Source: Streptomyces sp. NRRL S-350
GTDB lineage: Bacteria > Actinomycetota > Actinomycetes > Streptomycetales > Streptomycetaceae
Direction: 5' to 3'
Length of the DNA: 64,000 bases
Assembly (NCBI RefSeq): GCF_000719705.1
Contig: NZ_JOHO01000015.1
Span: 62,001-126,000 of the forward strand
Shown: piece by piece, positions 43,674 to 52,822 of the stretch
How positions within the stretch are numbered: position 1 is the stretch's first letter
How the letters are laid out: every line of letters starts with the position of its first letter
Made by a program: the position numbers and the translations under genes
Notes under the pieces: model-generated
Told to the model about the DNA's origin: nothing
The model's database searches: none
The model's input: only the letters and a program-made list of their open reading frames with translations

Positions 43674-44261
43674 ATGGCCGTGTCCCGCACCCTCCTCGCC
43701 GCCGCCCTGCTGACCGGCGGCACCGCGGCAGCCCTCGCCGGCTGCACCCCCGCCGACTCCCGCCCCACGGTGGCCGCCGCCTCCGCCGCCGCGGTCGCCG
43801 ACGAGGACGCGGACGACGTCCTCGACGACCAGGACGACCAGGCCGACCTCGCGGGGGACGACGACGAGAGCGCCGAGTCCTACTCCCCCGCCGCCGCCCA
43901 GGCCGCCTGCACGGCCCCGGCCACCAGCCCCGGCCACCAGATCCTCGTCGTCGTCTCCGCCGGCCCCGCCGAACTCACCGCCCAGCCCGCCCGCTACACC
44001 TGCGACCCGGGCCGCTACACCCCGACCGGCACCCCCGTCCACTACGGCTTCGCCGCGGCGGGCGTCACCGCCACCGTGATCGACCGCACGCACGGCGACC
44101 AGGCCAAGCCCGTCCCGCCGGCCGAGCTGATCACCCACCTGAACGACTGCCTGGCGGAGCGCGACCCGGCCGACCCGTTCGGCTGCCACGGGAACGCCTA
44201 CGACGTGGTGCTGGACTCGCACGGGCGGATCATGCGGATCGGGGAGGTCGCGGCGCCGTGA
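43674..44261 (+). CDS. Secreted lipoprotein of unknown function
   Basis: A 195-aa protein with a lipoprotein signal (LLTGGTAAALAGC, lipidated Cys24). A strongly acidic segment (Asp/Glu-rich, about 43-68) and a C-terminal domain of about 115 residues follow, with three Cys at HLNDCLAE, FGCHGNAYD and TCDPGRY that may form a disulfide. The ending AYDVVLDSHGRIMRIGEV looks like a beta-hairpin. An upstream in-frame GTG at 43593 falls inside the csn terminator, so I start at ATG 43674. I do not recognise the family; the Cys arrangement is loosely reminiscent of small secreted protease inhibitors but lacks their signature. Confidence 0.75.
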   Translation: MAVSRTLLAAALLTGGTAAALAGCTPADSRPTVAAASAAAVADEDADDVLDDQDDQADLAGDDDESAESYSPAAAQAACTAPATSPGHQILVVVSAGPAELTAQPARYTCDPGRYTPTGTPVHYGFAAAGVTATVIDRTHGDQAKPVPPAELITHLNDCLAERDPADPFGCHGNAYDVVLDSHGRIMRIGEVAAP

Positions 44262-44701
44262 CCTCCCCGGTCGCGGGCGCTGCCGCGCGGGGGGAACGCG
44301 CGGAGAACGCGCGGGGTGACACGCCGCGGGTGCTGCGGCGCGGGTGACCCGGCGCAGGTGGATGCGCGCGGGTGAATACGGTGTAGAAGCCCCTCTCAAC
44401 TGTTGACATTCGGCTTCGCTACCCGCGTCAACCGCGTTCCAGGTGCGGTCTTTTGACCTTCTATACCTCGACCTGGGCTCCCCTTGGGGCGGGTCTTACT
44501 CCGGCCGTCGTTGACCCGGTTCCGACGCCTCTGCTTTGCTTCCGGCCATCGGCGGCAGCCCGGTCCCCCATCCTCACGCCGCTGACCGCCCCCTGACGGG
44601 CGGTCCGCCGTTCCGGCCTGCCGCGGTCGTACCTCCCTTCGTCCCCCACAGTGCCGCCGCGCCGTACCCGTGCGCGGCGGCACGAGAGAGGAACCCTCAC
44701 G
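44262..44701. other. Promoter region of the HEYSE-motif protein gene
   Basis: A 440-bp gap with a local A/T-richer patch (44375-44480). It contains a perfect TTGACA at 44403-44408 and TATACC at about 44463, which are not correctly spaced as a pair. A second near-consensus TTGACC lies at 44453. The long leader could be an untranslated region. No gene or stable RNA is visible. Confidence 0.45.
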
Positions 44702-45811
44702 ATGGGCATGTCCCCCACCTCCCGCCGGACTCGGACCCGGGCCCTGACCGGGCTCGGCGCGCTGGCGCTCGCCGCCTCCGGTTTCGCCGCCGCGCCGGCC
44801 GCCCAGGCCGACCAGCCGGTCCGCGAGACCGCCGGCCAGACCCACCCCTACCGGCACGGCGCCGTCCCCACCAAGGAGGACAACGCCAATGCGAACGCCA
44901 ACTCCGCTGCCGCCCAGCGTAGTTCGAACCTGCGGTACGGCGGCGGCGTGGACGGCATCGGCGTGACCACCGGCGCGCCGAAGGTCTACCTGGTCTTCTG
45001 GGGCTCCCAGGGCACCGACGCCAACGGCAACACCACCCTCTCCGGCGACCCGAAGGGCATCGCCGTCCGCGCGCAGCAGCTGTTCAAGGGCCTCGGCACG
45101 AACGGCGAGACCTGGTCCGGCGTCATGACCCAGTACTGCGAGGGCATCACCAAGGGCGCGACCAGCTGCCCGTCCACCGCCGCCCACGTCGGCTACCCCA
45201 CCGGCGGTGCGCTGGCCGGCGTCTGGGTGGACTCCTCGGCCGCCGCGCCGGGCCAGGCCTCCGGCAACCAGCTGGCCGCCGAGGCCGTCAAGGCCGCCGG
45301 GCACTTCGGCAACACCACGGCCGCCGCCAACCGCAACGTGCAGTACGTCGTGCTCTCGCCGACCGGCACCCACCCGGACGGCTTCAACACCTCGGCGGGC
45401 AACTTCTGCGCCTGGCACGACTGGAACGGCGACACCACGCTGAGCGGCGGCGCGGCGCCGTCCCCGTACGGCGACGTGGCGTTCACCAACGACCCGTACG
45501 TGACCGACATGGGCACCTCGTGCGGCCAGAACTACGTCAACAGCGGCAGCGCGGGCCTGCTGGACGGCGTGACCATGGTGTACGGCCACGAGTACTCGGA
45601 GACCGTCACCGACCAGAACCCGGCCGGCGGCTGGACCGACTCGACCGGCTACGAGAACGCCGACAAGTGCGCCTGGAAGGGCACCGGCGGCGTCGGCGGC
45701 GCGCAGAACGTGGCCTTCGCGACCGGCTCGTTCGCCATGCAGGGCACCTGGGCGAACGACTACAACGGCGGTGCGGGCGGCTGCGAGATCTCGCACCCGG
45801 TCGTCCACTGA
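44702..45811 (+). CDS. Secreted protein with HEYSE metalloprotease-like motif
   Basis: A 369-aa protein with a signal peptide (ALTGLGALALAASGFAAAPAAQA) and a low-complexity NANANANS spacer. The mature domain begins VYLVFWGSQG and ends in CEISHPVVH. Near residue 296 it has YGHEYSETVTDQNPAGGW, followed by YENADKCAW. An HExxE-like helix with a downstream Glu/Asp is common to a secreted actinobacterial family that is distantly EXORDIUM-like; whether it is a zinc peptidase is not established. Three further Cys (YCEG, SCPS, NFCAW) suggest disulfides. The ATG follows GAGAGGAACCCTCACG. It is followed by a terminator shared with the convergent response-regulator gene. Confidence 0.8.
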   Translation: MGMSPTSRRTRTRALTGLGALALAASGFAAAPAAQADQPVRETAGQTHPYRHGAVPTKEDNANANANSAAAQRSSNLRYGGGVDGIGVTTGAPKVYLVFWGSQGTDANGNTTLSGDPKGIAVRAQQLFKGLGTNGETWSGVMTQYCEGITKGATSCPSTAAHVGYPTGGALAGVWVDSSAAAPGQASGNQLAAEAVKAAGHFGNTTAAANRNVQYVVLSPTGTHPDGFNTSAGNFCAWHDWNGDTTLSGGAAPSPYGDVAFTNDPYVTDMGTSCGQNYVNSGSAGLLDGVTMVYGHEYSETVTDQNPAGGWTDSTGYENADKCAWKGTGGVGGAQNVAFATGSFAMQGTWANDYNGGAGGCEISHPVVH

Positions 45812-45827
45812 CACCAGGTCGGGGATG

Positions 45828-45865
45828 AGGCGCCGGGGCGGCCGTGCGGGCCCGCCCCGGCGCCT
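45828..45865. terminator. Bidirectional terminator
   Basis: The arms AGGCGCCGGGGCGG (45828-45841) and CCGCCCCGGCGCCT (45852-45865) are perfectly complementary over 14 bp with a 10-nt loop. It lies between two convergent stop codons at 45811 and 45870. Confidence 0.85.
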
Positions 45866-45869
45866 TCCG

Positions 45870-46526
45870 TCATGGGCCGACCAGCCCGAACTCGTAGGCC
45901 TGGATGACCAGGTGGACGCGGTCGCGGGCGTCGAGCTTGGTGAACAGCCGGGCCACGTGGGCCTTGGCGGTGGCCACGCTGATGGTGAGTTCACCGGCGA
46001 TCTCGGCGTTGGACAGGCCCCGGCCGACCAGGGTGAGCACCTCGCGCTCGCGGTCGGTGACGGCCTCGGCGACGGGCCGCCGGGGCTGGGCCGCCCCGTG
46101 CGGGCGGGCCGCGAACTCGCCGATCAGCCGGCGGGTGATGCCGGGGGCCAGCAGGGCGTCCCCGGCGGCGACGACCCGGACGCCGTCCAGGATGGTCTCC
46201 AGCGCGAGGTCCTTGACCAGGAAGCCGCTGGCGCCGGCCCGCAGCGCGCCGTACACGTAGTCGTCGTCGTCGAAGGTGGTGAGGACGAGGACGTGGGTGG
46301 GCAGCTCCGGATCGGCGGTGATCCGGCGGGTGGCCTCGATGCCGTCCATGCCGGGCATCCGGATGTCCATGACGGCGACGTCGGGGCGCAGCCGGCCGAC
46401 CAGTTCGACGGCCTCGGCGCCGTTGCCGGCCTCGCCGACCACCTCCAGGTCCGGCGCGTCGGCGATGAGCACGCGCAGGCCGGTGCGGATGAGCGGCTGG
46501 TCGTCGACCAGGACGACGCGGATCAC
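45870..46526 (-). CDS. NarL/LuxR-type response regulator
   Basis: A two-component response regulator of 218 aa. The receiver domain has acidic pair Asp8-Asp9, phosphoacceptor Asp54 in VAVMDIRMPGMDG, Thr in VLVLTTFDDD and Lys in SGFLVKDL. The C-terminal LuxR HTH is about 150-215 (VTDREREVLTLVGRGLSNAE, ISVATAKAHVARLFTKL). The GTG start overlaps the stop of the upstream kinase gene by four bases (GTGA), so both are co-translated. The likely target is the divergent ABC transporter. Confidence 0.93.
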   Translation of the reverse strand: MIRVVLVDDQPLIRTGLRVLIADAPDLEVVGEAGNGAEAVELVGRLRPDVAVMDIRMPGMDGIEATRRITADPELPTHVLVLTTFDDDDYVYGALRAGASGFLVKDLALETILDGVRVVAAGDALLAPGITRRLIGEFAARPHGAAQPRRPVAEAVTDREREVLTLVGRGLSNAEIAGELTISVATAKAHVARLFTKLDARDRVHLVIQAYEFGLVGP

Positions 46527-47701
46527 GGCGCCACCTCCAGGGGTGTCGGCAGTCGGGCGGCGACCAGGAAGCCGCCTTCGGGGCGCGGGCCCGCACTGAA
46601 CTCGCCGTGCAGCAGGGCGACCCGCTCGCGCATGCCGGCGATGCCGTAGCCGGTGCCGGGGTCGGCCGTCGCCGGCCGGGTTCCCGAGTCGACGACGGTG
46701 ACGGCCAGTCCGTCCGGCCGGTAGTCGACGGTGACGTGGCAGTCCCGGGTGCCGGAGTGCTTGACCACGTTGGTCACCGCTTCCTGGACGATGCGGAAGG
46801 CGGCGAGGTCGACGTCGGCGGGCAGCGCGCGCGGCTCGCCGCCGCGGGTCACCGCGACCCGTACGCCGGCGCTCGCGCCCTTCTCGACCAGCCGGTCCAA
46901 CTCGCCCAGCCCTGGGGCGACTTCGAGCGGCGCCGACTCCGGTTCGCCGGCCCGCAGGGCGCCGAGCATCCGGCGCAGGCCGGCCAGGGTCTCCCGGCTG
47001 GTGGCCTCGATGGCGTTCAGCGCGTTGCGGGTCTCGGCGGGCTGGGTGTCCATGACCCGGCTGCCCATGCCGGCCTGGATCGCGATGATGCCGATGCTGT
47101 GCGCGACCATGTCGTGCAACTCGCGGGCGATCCGCAGCCGTTCGGCGGTGACGGCCTGCTCGGTGGCGCGGCCGCGCAGCGCCTCGCTGTGGGCGCGGCC
47201 CTGGTGGACGGTGTTGCCGACCAGCCAGGCGATCAGCGCCGTGGCGGCCATGCCGCCGTAGGCGAAGGGGTTGACGGGGTAGTCCTCGACTGCGCCCCAG
47301 AGCAGCAGACCGGCCAGCGTGGCGAGCGGCAGCCCGAGGGCGCCGAGCGAGACCGCGCGGGAGCGGACGGCGGCGCAGTAGCCGACCACGGCGTCGGCGA
47401 TCAGGAACTGCAGCACCGTCGTCTCGGGGACGCTGGACATCCCGAGCGAGAAGACGCTGCCCGCGAGCGCCACCACGACGGCCACCAGCGGCAGCCGGAC
47501 CAGCAGGGCCGCCACCAGGGTGGTGACCACGGCCGTGACCACCAGCGGCATGTCCTCGGGATTGCCGTGGTACTCGAGGAGGTGGCGCAGTTCGTCGTCC
47601 CGGGTGAAGTAGCGGAACACCACGACGGCCGTCCAGAGTGCCGCCACCCACACGCCCGCGGGCAGGCGTCCGAGCAGGGGCGGGCGGGAGTCGGTGATCA
47701 T
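46523..47701 (-). CDS. Membrane sensor histidine kinase (HisKA_3)
   Basis: The partner of the response regulator, 392 aa. Five or so membrane helices fill residues 15-165 with little extracytoplasmic loop, so it may sense within the membrane. The dimerisation motif ERLRIARELHDMVAHSIGII puts the phospho-His at 196. The ATPase part has a shortened N-box (FRIVQEAVTNVVKHSG), DSG and GYGIAGMRERV. ATG 47701 is chosen; an in-frame start 12 codons earlier lies in the divergent promoter. Confidence 0.92.
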   Translation of the reverse strand: MITDSRPPLLGRLPAGVWVAALWTAVVVFRYFTRDDELRHLLEYHGNPEDMPLVVTAVVTTLVAALLVRLPLVAVVVALAGSVFSLGMSSVPETTVLQFLIADAVVGYCAAVRSRAVSLGALGLPLATLAGLLLWGAVEDYPVNPFAYGGMAATALIAWLVGNTVHQGRAHSEALRGRATEQAVTAERLRIARELHDMVAHSIGIIAIQAGMGSRVMDTQPAETRNALNAIEATSRETLAGLRRMLGALRAGEPESAPLEVAPGLGELDRLVEKGASAGVRVAVTRGGEPRALPADVDLAAFRIVQEAVTNVVKHSGTRDCHVTVDYRPDGLAVTVVDSGTRPATADPGTGYGIAGMRERVALLHGEFSAGPRPEGGFLVAARLPTPLEVAP

Positions 47702-47835
47702 GACGCGATGGTAGCCGCGGGTGTTCGGACGCCACATCGGCCCGGGGGAGTAATCCCGTGGGCGGGGGCGGCCGTTCCCGGTTGTGGCCCGCGGCCCGAT
47801 GCCCGGCCGCGGTGCCGCCCGGCACCGTGGTCCCC

Positions 47836-48747
47836 GTGATCGAGATCGAGCGACTGACCAAGCGGTACGGCGCCACCACGGCCGTCGACCAGTTGACCTT
47901 CACCGTCCGGCCGGGCGCCGTCACCGGCTTCCTCGGCCCCAACGGCGCGGGCAAGTCCACCACGCTGCGGATGATCCTGGGCCTTGACACCCCCACCGGT
48001 GGCACCGTCACCGTGGACGGCACGCCCTTCACCGACCGGCCGCGCGGCCTGCGGCACGTCGGCGCGCTGCTGGACGCGGGCGACGTGCACGGCGGGCGCA
48101 GCGCCAGGGCGCACCTGTCGGCGCTGGCCCGCAGCAACCGGATCCCGCTCGGGCGGGTGGACGAGGTGCTGGCGGAGGTCGGCCTCGGCAAGGCCGCGGG
48201 GCGGCGGGTCGGCGGCTACTCGTTGGGCATGAAGCAGCGCCTGGGCATCGCCGGCGCGCTGCTCGGGGACCCGCCGGTGCTGCTGTTCGACGAGCCGTTG
48301 AACGGGCTGGACCCGGAGGGCGTGCTCTGGGTGCGCGGGCTGTTCCGGCGGCTCGCGGCCGAGGGGCGGACGGTGTTCGTCTCCAGCCACATGATGGCCG
48401 AGATGGAGCACACCGCCGACCACCTGGTGGTGATCGGCCGCGGCCGGCTGATCGCCGACCAGAGTCCGGCCGAGTTCTCGGCGTGCAACGCGGTGTCCTC
48501 GGTGGCCGTCCGGACCCCGCAACTCACCGCCCTGCTCGCGGTGTTGCGGGCGGAGGGTGCCGAAGTCCCGGAAGCGGACGGCCGGTCGGCGGTGGTCACC
48601 GGGCTGCCCGCCGAGCGGATCGGCGAGCTCGCGCTGCGGCACGGCGTGGTGCTCCACGAGCTGGCCACCCGGACGTCGTCCCTGGAGTCCGCGTTCCTGT
48701 CCCTGACCGCGGACAGCGTCGAATACCTGGCAGGAGAGGCCCGATGA
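47836..48747 (+). CDS. ABC transporter ATP-binding protein
   Basis: A nucleotide-binding subunit of 303 aa. Walker A is GPNGAGKST, the signature is YSLGMKQRLGIAGALLG, Walker B is VLLFDEPLNGLDPEG, and the switch His is in VFVSSHMMAEME. The C-terminal domain of about 90 residues is typical of drug/bacitracin (BcrA-like) exporters. The start is GTG 47836 (or 47827); no strong ribosome site is seen. It is divergent from the sensor kinase across 134 bp and overlaps the permease by four bases (ATGA). Confidence 0.92.
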   Translation: MIEIERLTKRYGATTAVDQLTFTVRPGAVTGFLGPNGAGKSTTLRMILGLDTPTGGTVTVDGTPFTDRPRGLRHVGALLDAGDVHGGRSARAHLSALARSNRIPLGRVDEVLAEVGLGKAAGRRVGGYSLGMKQRLGIAGALLGDPPVLLFDEPLNGLDPEGVLWVRGLFRRLAAEGRTVFVSSHMMAEMEHTADHLVVIGRGRLIADQSPAEFSACNAVSSVAVRTPQLTALLAVLRAEGAEVPEADGRSAVVTGLPAERIGELALRHGVVLHELATRTSSLESAFLSLTADSVEYLAGEAR

Positions 48748-49622
48748 GCACCGTGCCCCCCGACCGTACCGTCACCGCCGGCCGGGCCCGGGGCGTCCAC
48801 CCGGCCGAGCCCGCACCCCGGTTCGGCGACCTCCTCGCCGCCGAGTGGATCAAACTGCGCTCGCTGCGGTCGACGTACTGGGTGCTGGCCCTCGCCTCGC
48901 TGGTGGCGATCGCGGTGAACGTGAACGCCGTCCACACCGACCTCACCTACATCGACCACCCGCCCGCGCCGGAGTTCGGATTCGGACCGTACCGGTACGA
49001 CCCGCTCTTCCACGGCCTCGGCAGCATCGGCAGTGACCTGATGGCCATCGCGGCCGGCAGCCTCGGCGCGATCACCGTGTTCGGCGAGTACACCACCGGC
49101 CTGATCCGCACCACCTTCGCCGCGGTGCCGGACCGGCGGGGCGTGATCGCGGCCAAGGTGCTGCTGATCGGCGGGATCACCGCGCTCGCCGGTGCGGTGG
49201 TGTCCACGGCCTCCTTCTTCGTCACCAACGCGATGCTGGCCTCCCGGCACGTCGGGCTCTCCATCACCGACGCGGGCTGCCTGCGGGCCGTCCTCGGCTA
49301 CGCGGCGATCGTGCCGACCTGCGCGCTGATCGGGATGGCGCTGGGCGCGCTGCTGCGGCACGCCACCGCCTCGATCGTGGCGCTGGTGATGCTGATGTTC
49401 ATCTTGCCGCTGATGTTCGGCGGGGACCGCTACCGCTGGCTGAAGGAGATCGGCACCCACCTGCCGTCGGCCACCGTCAGCCGGCTCACCATCAACCCCC
49501 ACTCCGCGACCACCATGGGGAAGTACGCCCCGAGCGTGCCGGACTCCTGGATCACGATGGGCGTGTGGGCGCTGGTCGCGGTGGTGGTGACGGTGGTCGT
49601 GGTGCGGCGGCGGGACGTCTGA
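48744..49622 (+). CDS. ABC transporter permease (ABC-2 type)
   Basis: The membrane subunit, 292 aa. The N-terminal helix segment LLAAEWIKLRSLRSTYWVLA is the hallmark of streptomycete ABC-2 exporters. Six helices are predicted, including GAITVFGEYTTGLIRTTFAA, which bears the conserved EYxxGxIRTT motif. It pairs with the ATPase just upstream; together with the divergent two-component system this looks like a self-regulated efflux or resistance unit for an envelope-active compound. Confidence 0.9.
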   Translation: MSTVPPDRTVTAGRARGVHPAEPAPRFGDLLAAEWIKLRSLRSTYWVLALASLVAIAVNVNAVHTDLTYIDHPPAPEFGFGPYRYDPLFHGLGSIGSDLMAIAAGSLGAITVFGEYTTGLIRTTFAAVPDRRGVIAAKVLLIGGITALAGAVVSTASFFVTNAMLASRHVGLSITDAGCLRAVLGYAAIVPTCALIGMALGALLRHATASIVALVMLMFILPLMFGGDRYRWLKEIGTHLPSATVSRLTINPHSATTMGKYAPSVPDSWITMGVWALVAVVVTVVVVRRRDV

Positions 49623-49674
49623 GGCTTCGCGCGGCGCAGGCCGACGGCCACCGCCCGACGGCCGCCGGACCTGT

Positions 49675-50439
49675 TCAGACCGCGGCCGCCCCCGCCTTCG
49701 CGCGGAAGGCGCCCAGGGTGGCCGCCGGGATGCCGCAGGCGGGGAGGAAGGACGCGGCGCCGCCGTGGTGGCTGCGGACGCGGTCGAGGAAGACGGACAT
49801 CGCCTCGGCCGGGGCCTCCAGGAGCGGGGCGGGAATGGTGAGGTGGCGGCCCTGGGCGTCGGTGACGCGGGCGGTGGCGGTGGGGTCGTTGAGGGCGGAG
49901 CGGTGGCGCTCCGAGAGGCCCGCGAAGATCTGCGGGAGGGCGTCGGTGGTGCGGGCGTAGTCGGCGACGATGCGGTCCGCGGGGACGTCGAGGAGGTCCA
50001 GCAGGAGGGCGGTCAGCAGGCCGGTGCGGTCCTTGCCCGCCGCGCAGTGCAGCAGGACGGCGCCCGGGCGGACGGTGGCCTCGACGGCGGCGGCGAGCGC
50101 CTCGGGGGCGGACTCGGCGAGCAGGACGTAGAAGTCGCCGAGGTCGGCGGCCGTGGTCATGGTGCTCATCCGCGCGGTGAGGACGTCGGTGGCCGGGTTC
50201 ACGGGGGCGGCGACGACGGCGATCCCGGCGGCCTCGGCGGCGGCCCAGTCGTCGGGGTGGGTCTCGCGCGGGTCGCGCAGGTCCACGATGGTGCGGATGT
50301 CGCAGGCGCGCAGCTGGGCGACGGTCGCCGCGTCGGCGGCGGGGAAGGGCTGCGCGGAGCGGTAGAGCACGCCGGAGCGGACCCGCAGGCCCTCGGGGTC
50401 ACCGAGGACGGCGGGGTCGCGGAAGTTGACCAGGGACAT
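49675..50439 (-). CDS. Tyrosine/serine protein phosphatase family
   Basis: A 254-aa dual-specificity-like phosphatase of the Y_phosphatase3 type. The P-loop HCAAGKDRTG (CX5R) is at about 148-157, and the supporting Asp/Arg region is TIVDLRDPRETHPDD. The family begins with NFRDPAVLGDPEGLRVRSGVLYRSAQP, visible here after the ATG at 50439, which follows AAAGGCCTCCCGC. It is divergent from a GntR regulator; a perfect 16-bp palindrome lies 46-61 bp upstream of its start. The in vivo substrate is unknown; some relatives act on phosphoinositides or cell-wall intermediates. Confidence 0.88.
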   Translation of the reverse strand: MSLVNFRDPAVLGDPEGLRVRSGVLYRSAQPFPAADAATVAQLRACDIRTIVDLRDPRETHPDDWAAAEAAGIAVVAAPVNPATDVLTARMSTMTTAADLGDFYVLLAESAPEALAAAVEATVRPGAVLLHCAAGKDRTGLLTALLLDLLDVPADRIVADYARTTDALPQIFAGLSERHRSALNDPTATARVTDAQGRHLTIPAPLLEAPAEAMSVFLDRVRSHHGGAASFLPACGIPAATLGAFRAKAGAAAV

Positions 50440-50484
50440 GCGGGAGGCCTTTCGGTGGAGCCGCGCGGGAGGAGGAGCACATCG

Positions 50485-50500
50485 AGACATCTAGATGTCT
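50485..50500. promoter_or_regulatory. Perfect palindrome AGACATCTAGATGTCT
   Basis: A perfect 16-bp dyad in an otherwise G/C-rich region, between the divergent phosphatase and GntR genes and near the phosphatase promoter. The form matches operators of GntR/HutC regulators. I take it as the binding site of the neighbouring GntR protein. Confidence 0.7.
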
Positions 50501-50693
50501 AACGCCTCCCGGGGTCGCCGGGCAAGCCGCCGACCGGCACTCCCCATCCCACTCCCGCCGGCGCCCGGGAGCGACCGGACAGGGACGGCGGGCGCAGCGG
50601 GGGCAGCGGGCGGGCAGGGGCGGCGGGCGACGGGGCGGCGGGCCGGGCGGCGGGCCGCGGGCGCCCGGCGGCGGACTTCGTAGGATCGAGCCC

Positions 50694-51542
50694 GTGGCGA
50701 CCAACCCCGCGGACACCCCGAACACCCGGAACACCCCGAACCTCCCGAACACCGCCGACCACCCCGGCCCGCCGAGCACCCCGCTGTACCGCCGCCTGGC
50801 CCGCCGGCTCCAGGAGCGCATCGACGCCGGCGCGTACCCGGCCGGTGCCCGGCTGCCGAGCGAGCCGGAGCTGAGTGCCGAGTTCGGCGTGAACCGGCTG
50901 ACCGTACGGCAGGCGGTGGCGGAGTTGGAGCGGGCGGCCGTGGTGGAGATCCGCCGGGGCGTGGGCACCTTCGTCCGCCCGCCCGCCGTCCGGGTGTCCA
51001 TCGCCGTGGACCCGCGCAGCCAGCGCTTCGACCTGGGCAGCGTGCAGGCCGCCCTGCCCGAAGCCGGCCAGGGCGGGGGCAGCCGGGGGGCCGACCGGGG
51101 GGACGGCGAGTTCGTGGTGGCCGCGCCGCCGGTGACCGGCTCGGCTCAGGACGCGGAGGCGGCCCGCCAGCTGGGCCGCGAGCCGCACGAGCTGTCCCGG
51201 GTGGACTCGGTGATCCGCCTGGGCGGCCGGGCCCGGGCGGCCAGCAGCTACTGGGTGCCGTTCGGCCCGCTGCCCGCCGAGCTGGTCCGGCCGGGCCGGC
51301 CGGGGAACCTGGTGCTGGACCTGGCCCGGGCGGCCGGGGTGGAGCTGGAGTACGACTGGCGGGCGTTCGGGGCGGTCGGCGCGGACCTCGCGGACGCCGA
51401 GCTGCTGGGCGTCCCGCCGGGCACCGCCCTGCTGGTCCGCGAGGGGGTCAGCTGCACCCCGGACGGCACCGCGGCCCTGTACGTGCGGCGGCGGATCGAC
51501 GGCAGCAGCGCGCGTTTCGTGCTGCACTTCCGCGACCGGTAG
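50694..51542 (+). CDS. GntR-family regulator, HutC/UTRA type
   Basis: A 282-aa transcription factor. A disordered Asn/Thr/Pro-rich head (1-28) is followed by the GntR winged helix (about 30-98: TPLYRRLARRLQERIDAGAY, LPSEPELSAEFGVNRLTVRQ, GVGTFVRPP). The effector part (about 115-280) is UTRA-like: LSRVDSVIRLGGRARAASSYW, and the end DGSSARFVLHFRD. The proteins of this class bind small metabolites, often phosphonates or amino acids. GTG start. Its likely operator is the palindrome at 50485. Confidence 0.88.
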   Translation: MATNPADTPNTRNTPNLPNTADHPGPPSTPLYRRLARRLQERIDAGAYPAGARLPSEPELSAEFGVNRLTVRQAVAELERAAVVEIRRGVGTFVRPPAVRVSIAVDPRSQRFDLGSVQAALPEAGQGGGSRGADRGDGEFVVAAPPVTGSAQDAEAARQLGREPHELSRVDSVIRLGGRARAASSYWVPFGPLPAELVRPGRPGNLVLDLARAAGVELEYDWRAFGAVGADLADAELLGVPPGTALLVREGVSCTPDGTAALYVRRRIDGSSARFVLHFRDR

Positions 51543-51662
51543 GGCCCGGGGCGGGGGCCTCCGGCTCCCGGGTGCGGCGGCACCGCGTGCCCGCTCTCCG
51601 GCCGTACCGGTCCTGCTAGTCTTCAGCGCCGAATTACCAGGTCGTACGGGGGATGGCAGCAC

Positions 51663-52781
51663 GTGGTGACCGAGGGGACGGACTACGACATACCCGCCGA
51701 GCTGGCCGAGGCCTACCTCGCCCTGCTCGCCGAGGTCTCGCGCACCGGCCGGCTGCTGCGCCGCGACGAGCTGGAGGGCCTGCGCAAGCTCGGCGAGCAC
51801 TGCGCGGAGGCCGGGTTGGGGCTGCGCGAGGTGGTGGCGCACTGCCTGGCGGCGGCCCGGCGCGCGTGGCAGACCCTGCCCGGGACGGTCGCCGCGACGA
51901 GCGTCGCCGAGCTGCGCCGGGCGGGCGACGCGGTGCTGGCCGCCGCCGATGCCGCACTGTCCGCACTGGGCGAGGGCCACGAGCGGGCGCAGCGCCTGGC
52001 GGTCCGTCAGGAGGAGGCAGCTCGGCGGGAGTTCATCGACGACCTGCTGTTCGGCCGCAGCGACCTCGGGCTGCTCGCCGAGCGCGCCGAGCGGTTCGGG
52101 CTGAGGCTGGCGGGCGCGTACACGGTGGCGGTCGCGGTGGGCGACGAGCCGTTCGCGGACGTCCACCCGCTGGTGCACCGGGTGGAGCGGGAGCTGGCCG
52201 GGCGCTTCGGCGAGCGGGACGTGCTGCTGGCGAGCAAGGACGGCCGGCTGGTCTGCATCGCCCCGGACTCCGAGCGGGCCGTCCTGGAGGCGTTCGCCGA
52301 CCTGACGCTGCGCCCGGGCCCCGGCTACCGCCCGGTGAGGCGGGTGGCCACCGGCCGCCGGCACTCGGGGCCGAGCGGGGTGCCGCGCAGTTACGAGGAG
52401 GCGTTGGACGCGCTGGACTACGCGCGGCGGCTGGGCCTGCCGGCGCGGCAGCTGAAGGCCGAGGACCTGCTGGTGTTCCCGGTGCTGATGCGCGACCGGG
52501 CGGCCATGGCCGACCTGGTGCGCAGCGTGCTCGGCCCGCTGACGGAGGCGCGCGGCGGTGCCCGCCCGCTGCTGGACACCATCGCGGTGCAGGCGGAGGC
52601 CGCGTACGTGAACGCGGAGGCGGCGCGCCGGCTGGGGTTGAGCGTGCGCACGCTGGGCTACCGGCTGGAGCGGATCAAGGCGCTCACGGGCTACGACCCG
52701 TCGGACGCGCTGCAGCGTTTCACCCTGGAGACGGCGGCGATGGGCGCGCGGCTGCTGGGCTGGCCGGAGCAGCCGCTGTAG
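51663..52781 (+). CDS. PucR/CdaR-like helix-turn-helix regulator
   Basis: A 372-aa protein. The N-terminal helical region (about 1-130) is RsbRD/PucR-like and the middle region GGDEF-like (VAVAVGDEPF, VCIAPDS). The C-terminal PucR HTH is AYVNAEAARRLGLSVRTLGY followed by RLERIKALTGYDP, about 318-350. Regulators of this class control nitrogen, purine or development genes in actinomycetes. GTG start after GGGGGAT. It is monocistronic, bounded by an 18-bp perfect stem terminator. Confidence 0.88.
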   Translation: MVTEGTDYDIPAELAEAYLALLAEVSRTGRLLRRDELEGLRKLGEHCAEAGLGLREVVAHCLAAARRAWQTLPGTVAATSVAELRRAGDAVLAAADAALSALGEGHERAQRLAVRQEEAARREFIDDLLFGRSDLGLLAERAERFGLRLAGAYTVAVAVGDEPFADVHPLVHRVERELAGRFGERDVLLASKDGRLVCIAPDSERAVLEAFADLTLRPGPGYRPVRRVATGRRHSGPSGVPRSYEEALDALDYARRLGLPARQLKAEDLLVFPVLMRDRAAMADLVRSVLGPLTEARGGARPLLDTIAVQAEAAYVNAEAARRLGLSVRTLGYRLERIKALTGYDPSDALQRFTLETAAMGARLLGWPEQPL

Positions 52782-52822
52782 TCCCGCCACCGGCCCCACC
52801 GCCGCAAACCTGTGGGAGTGCG

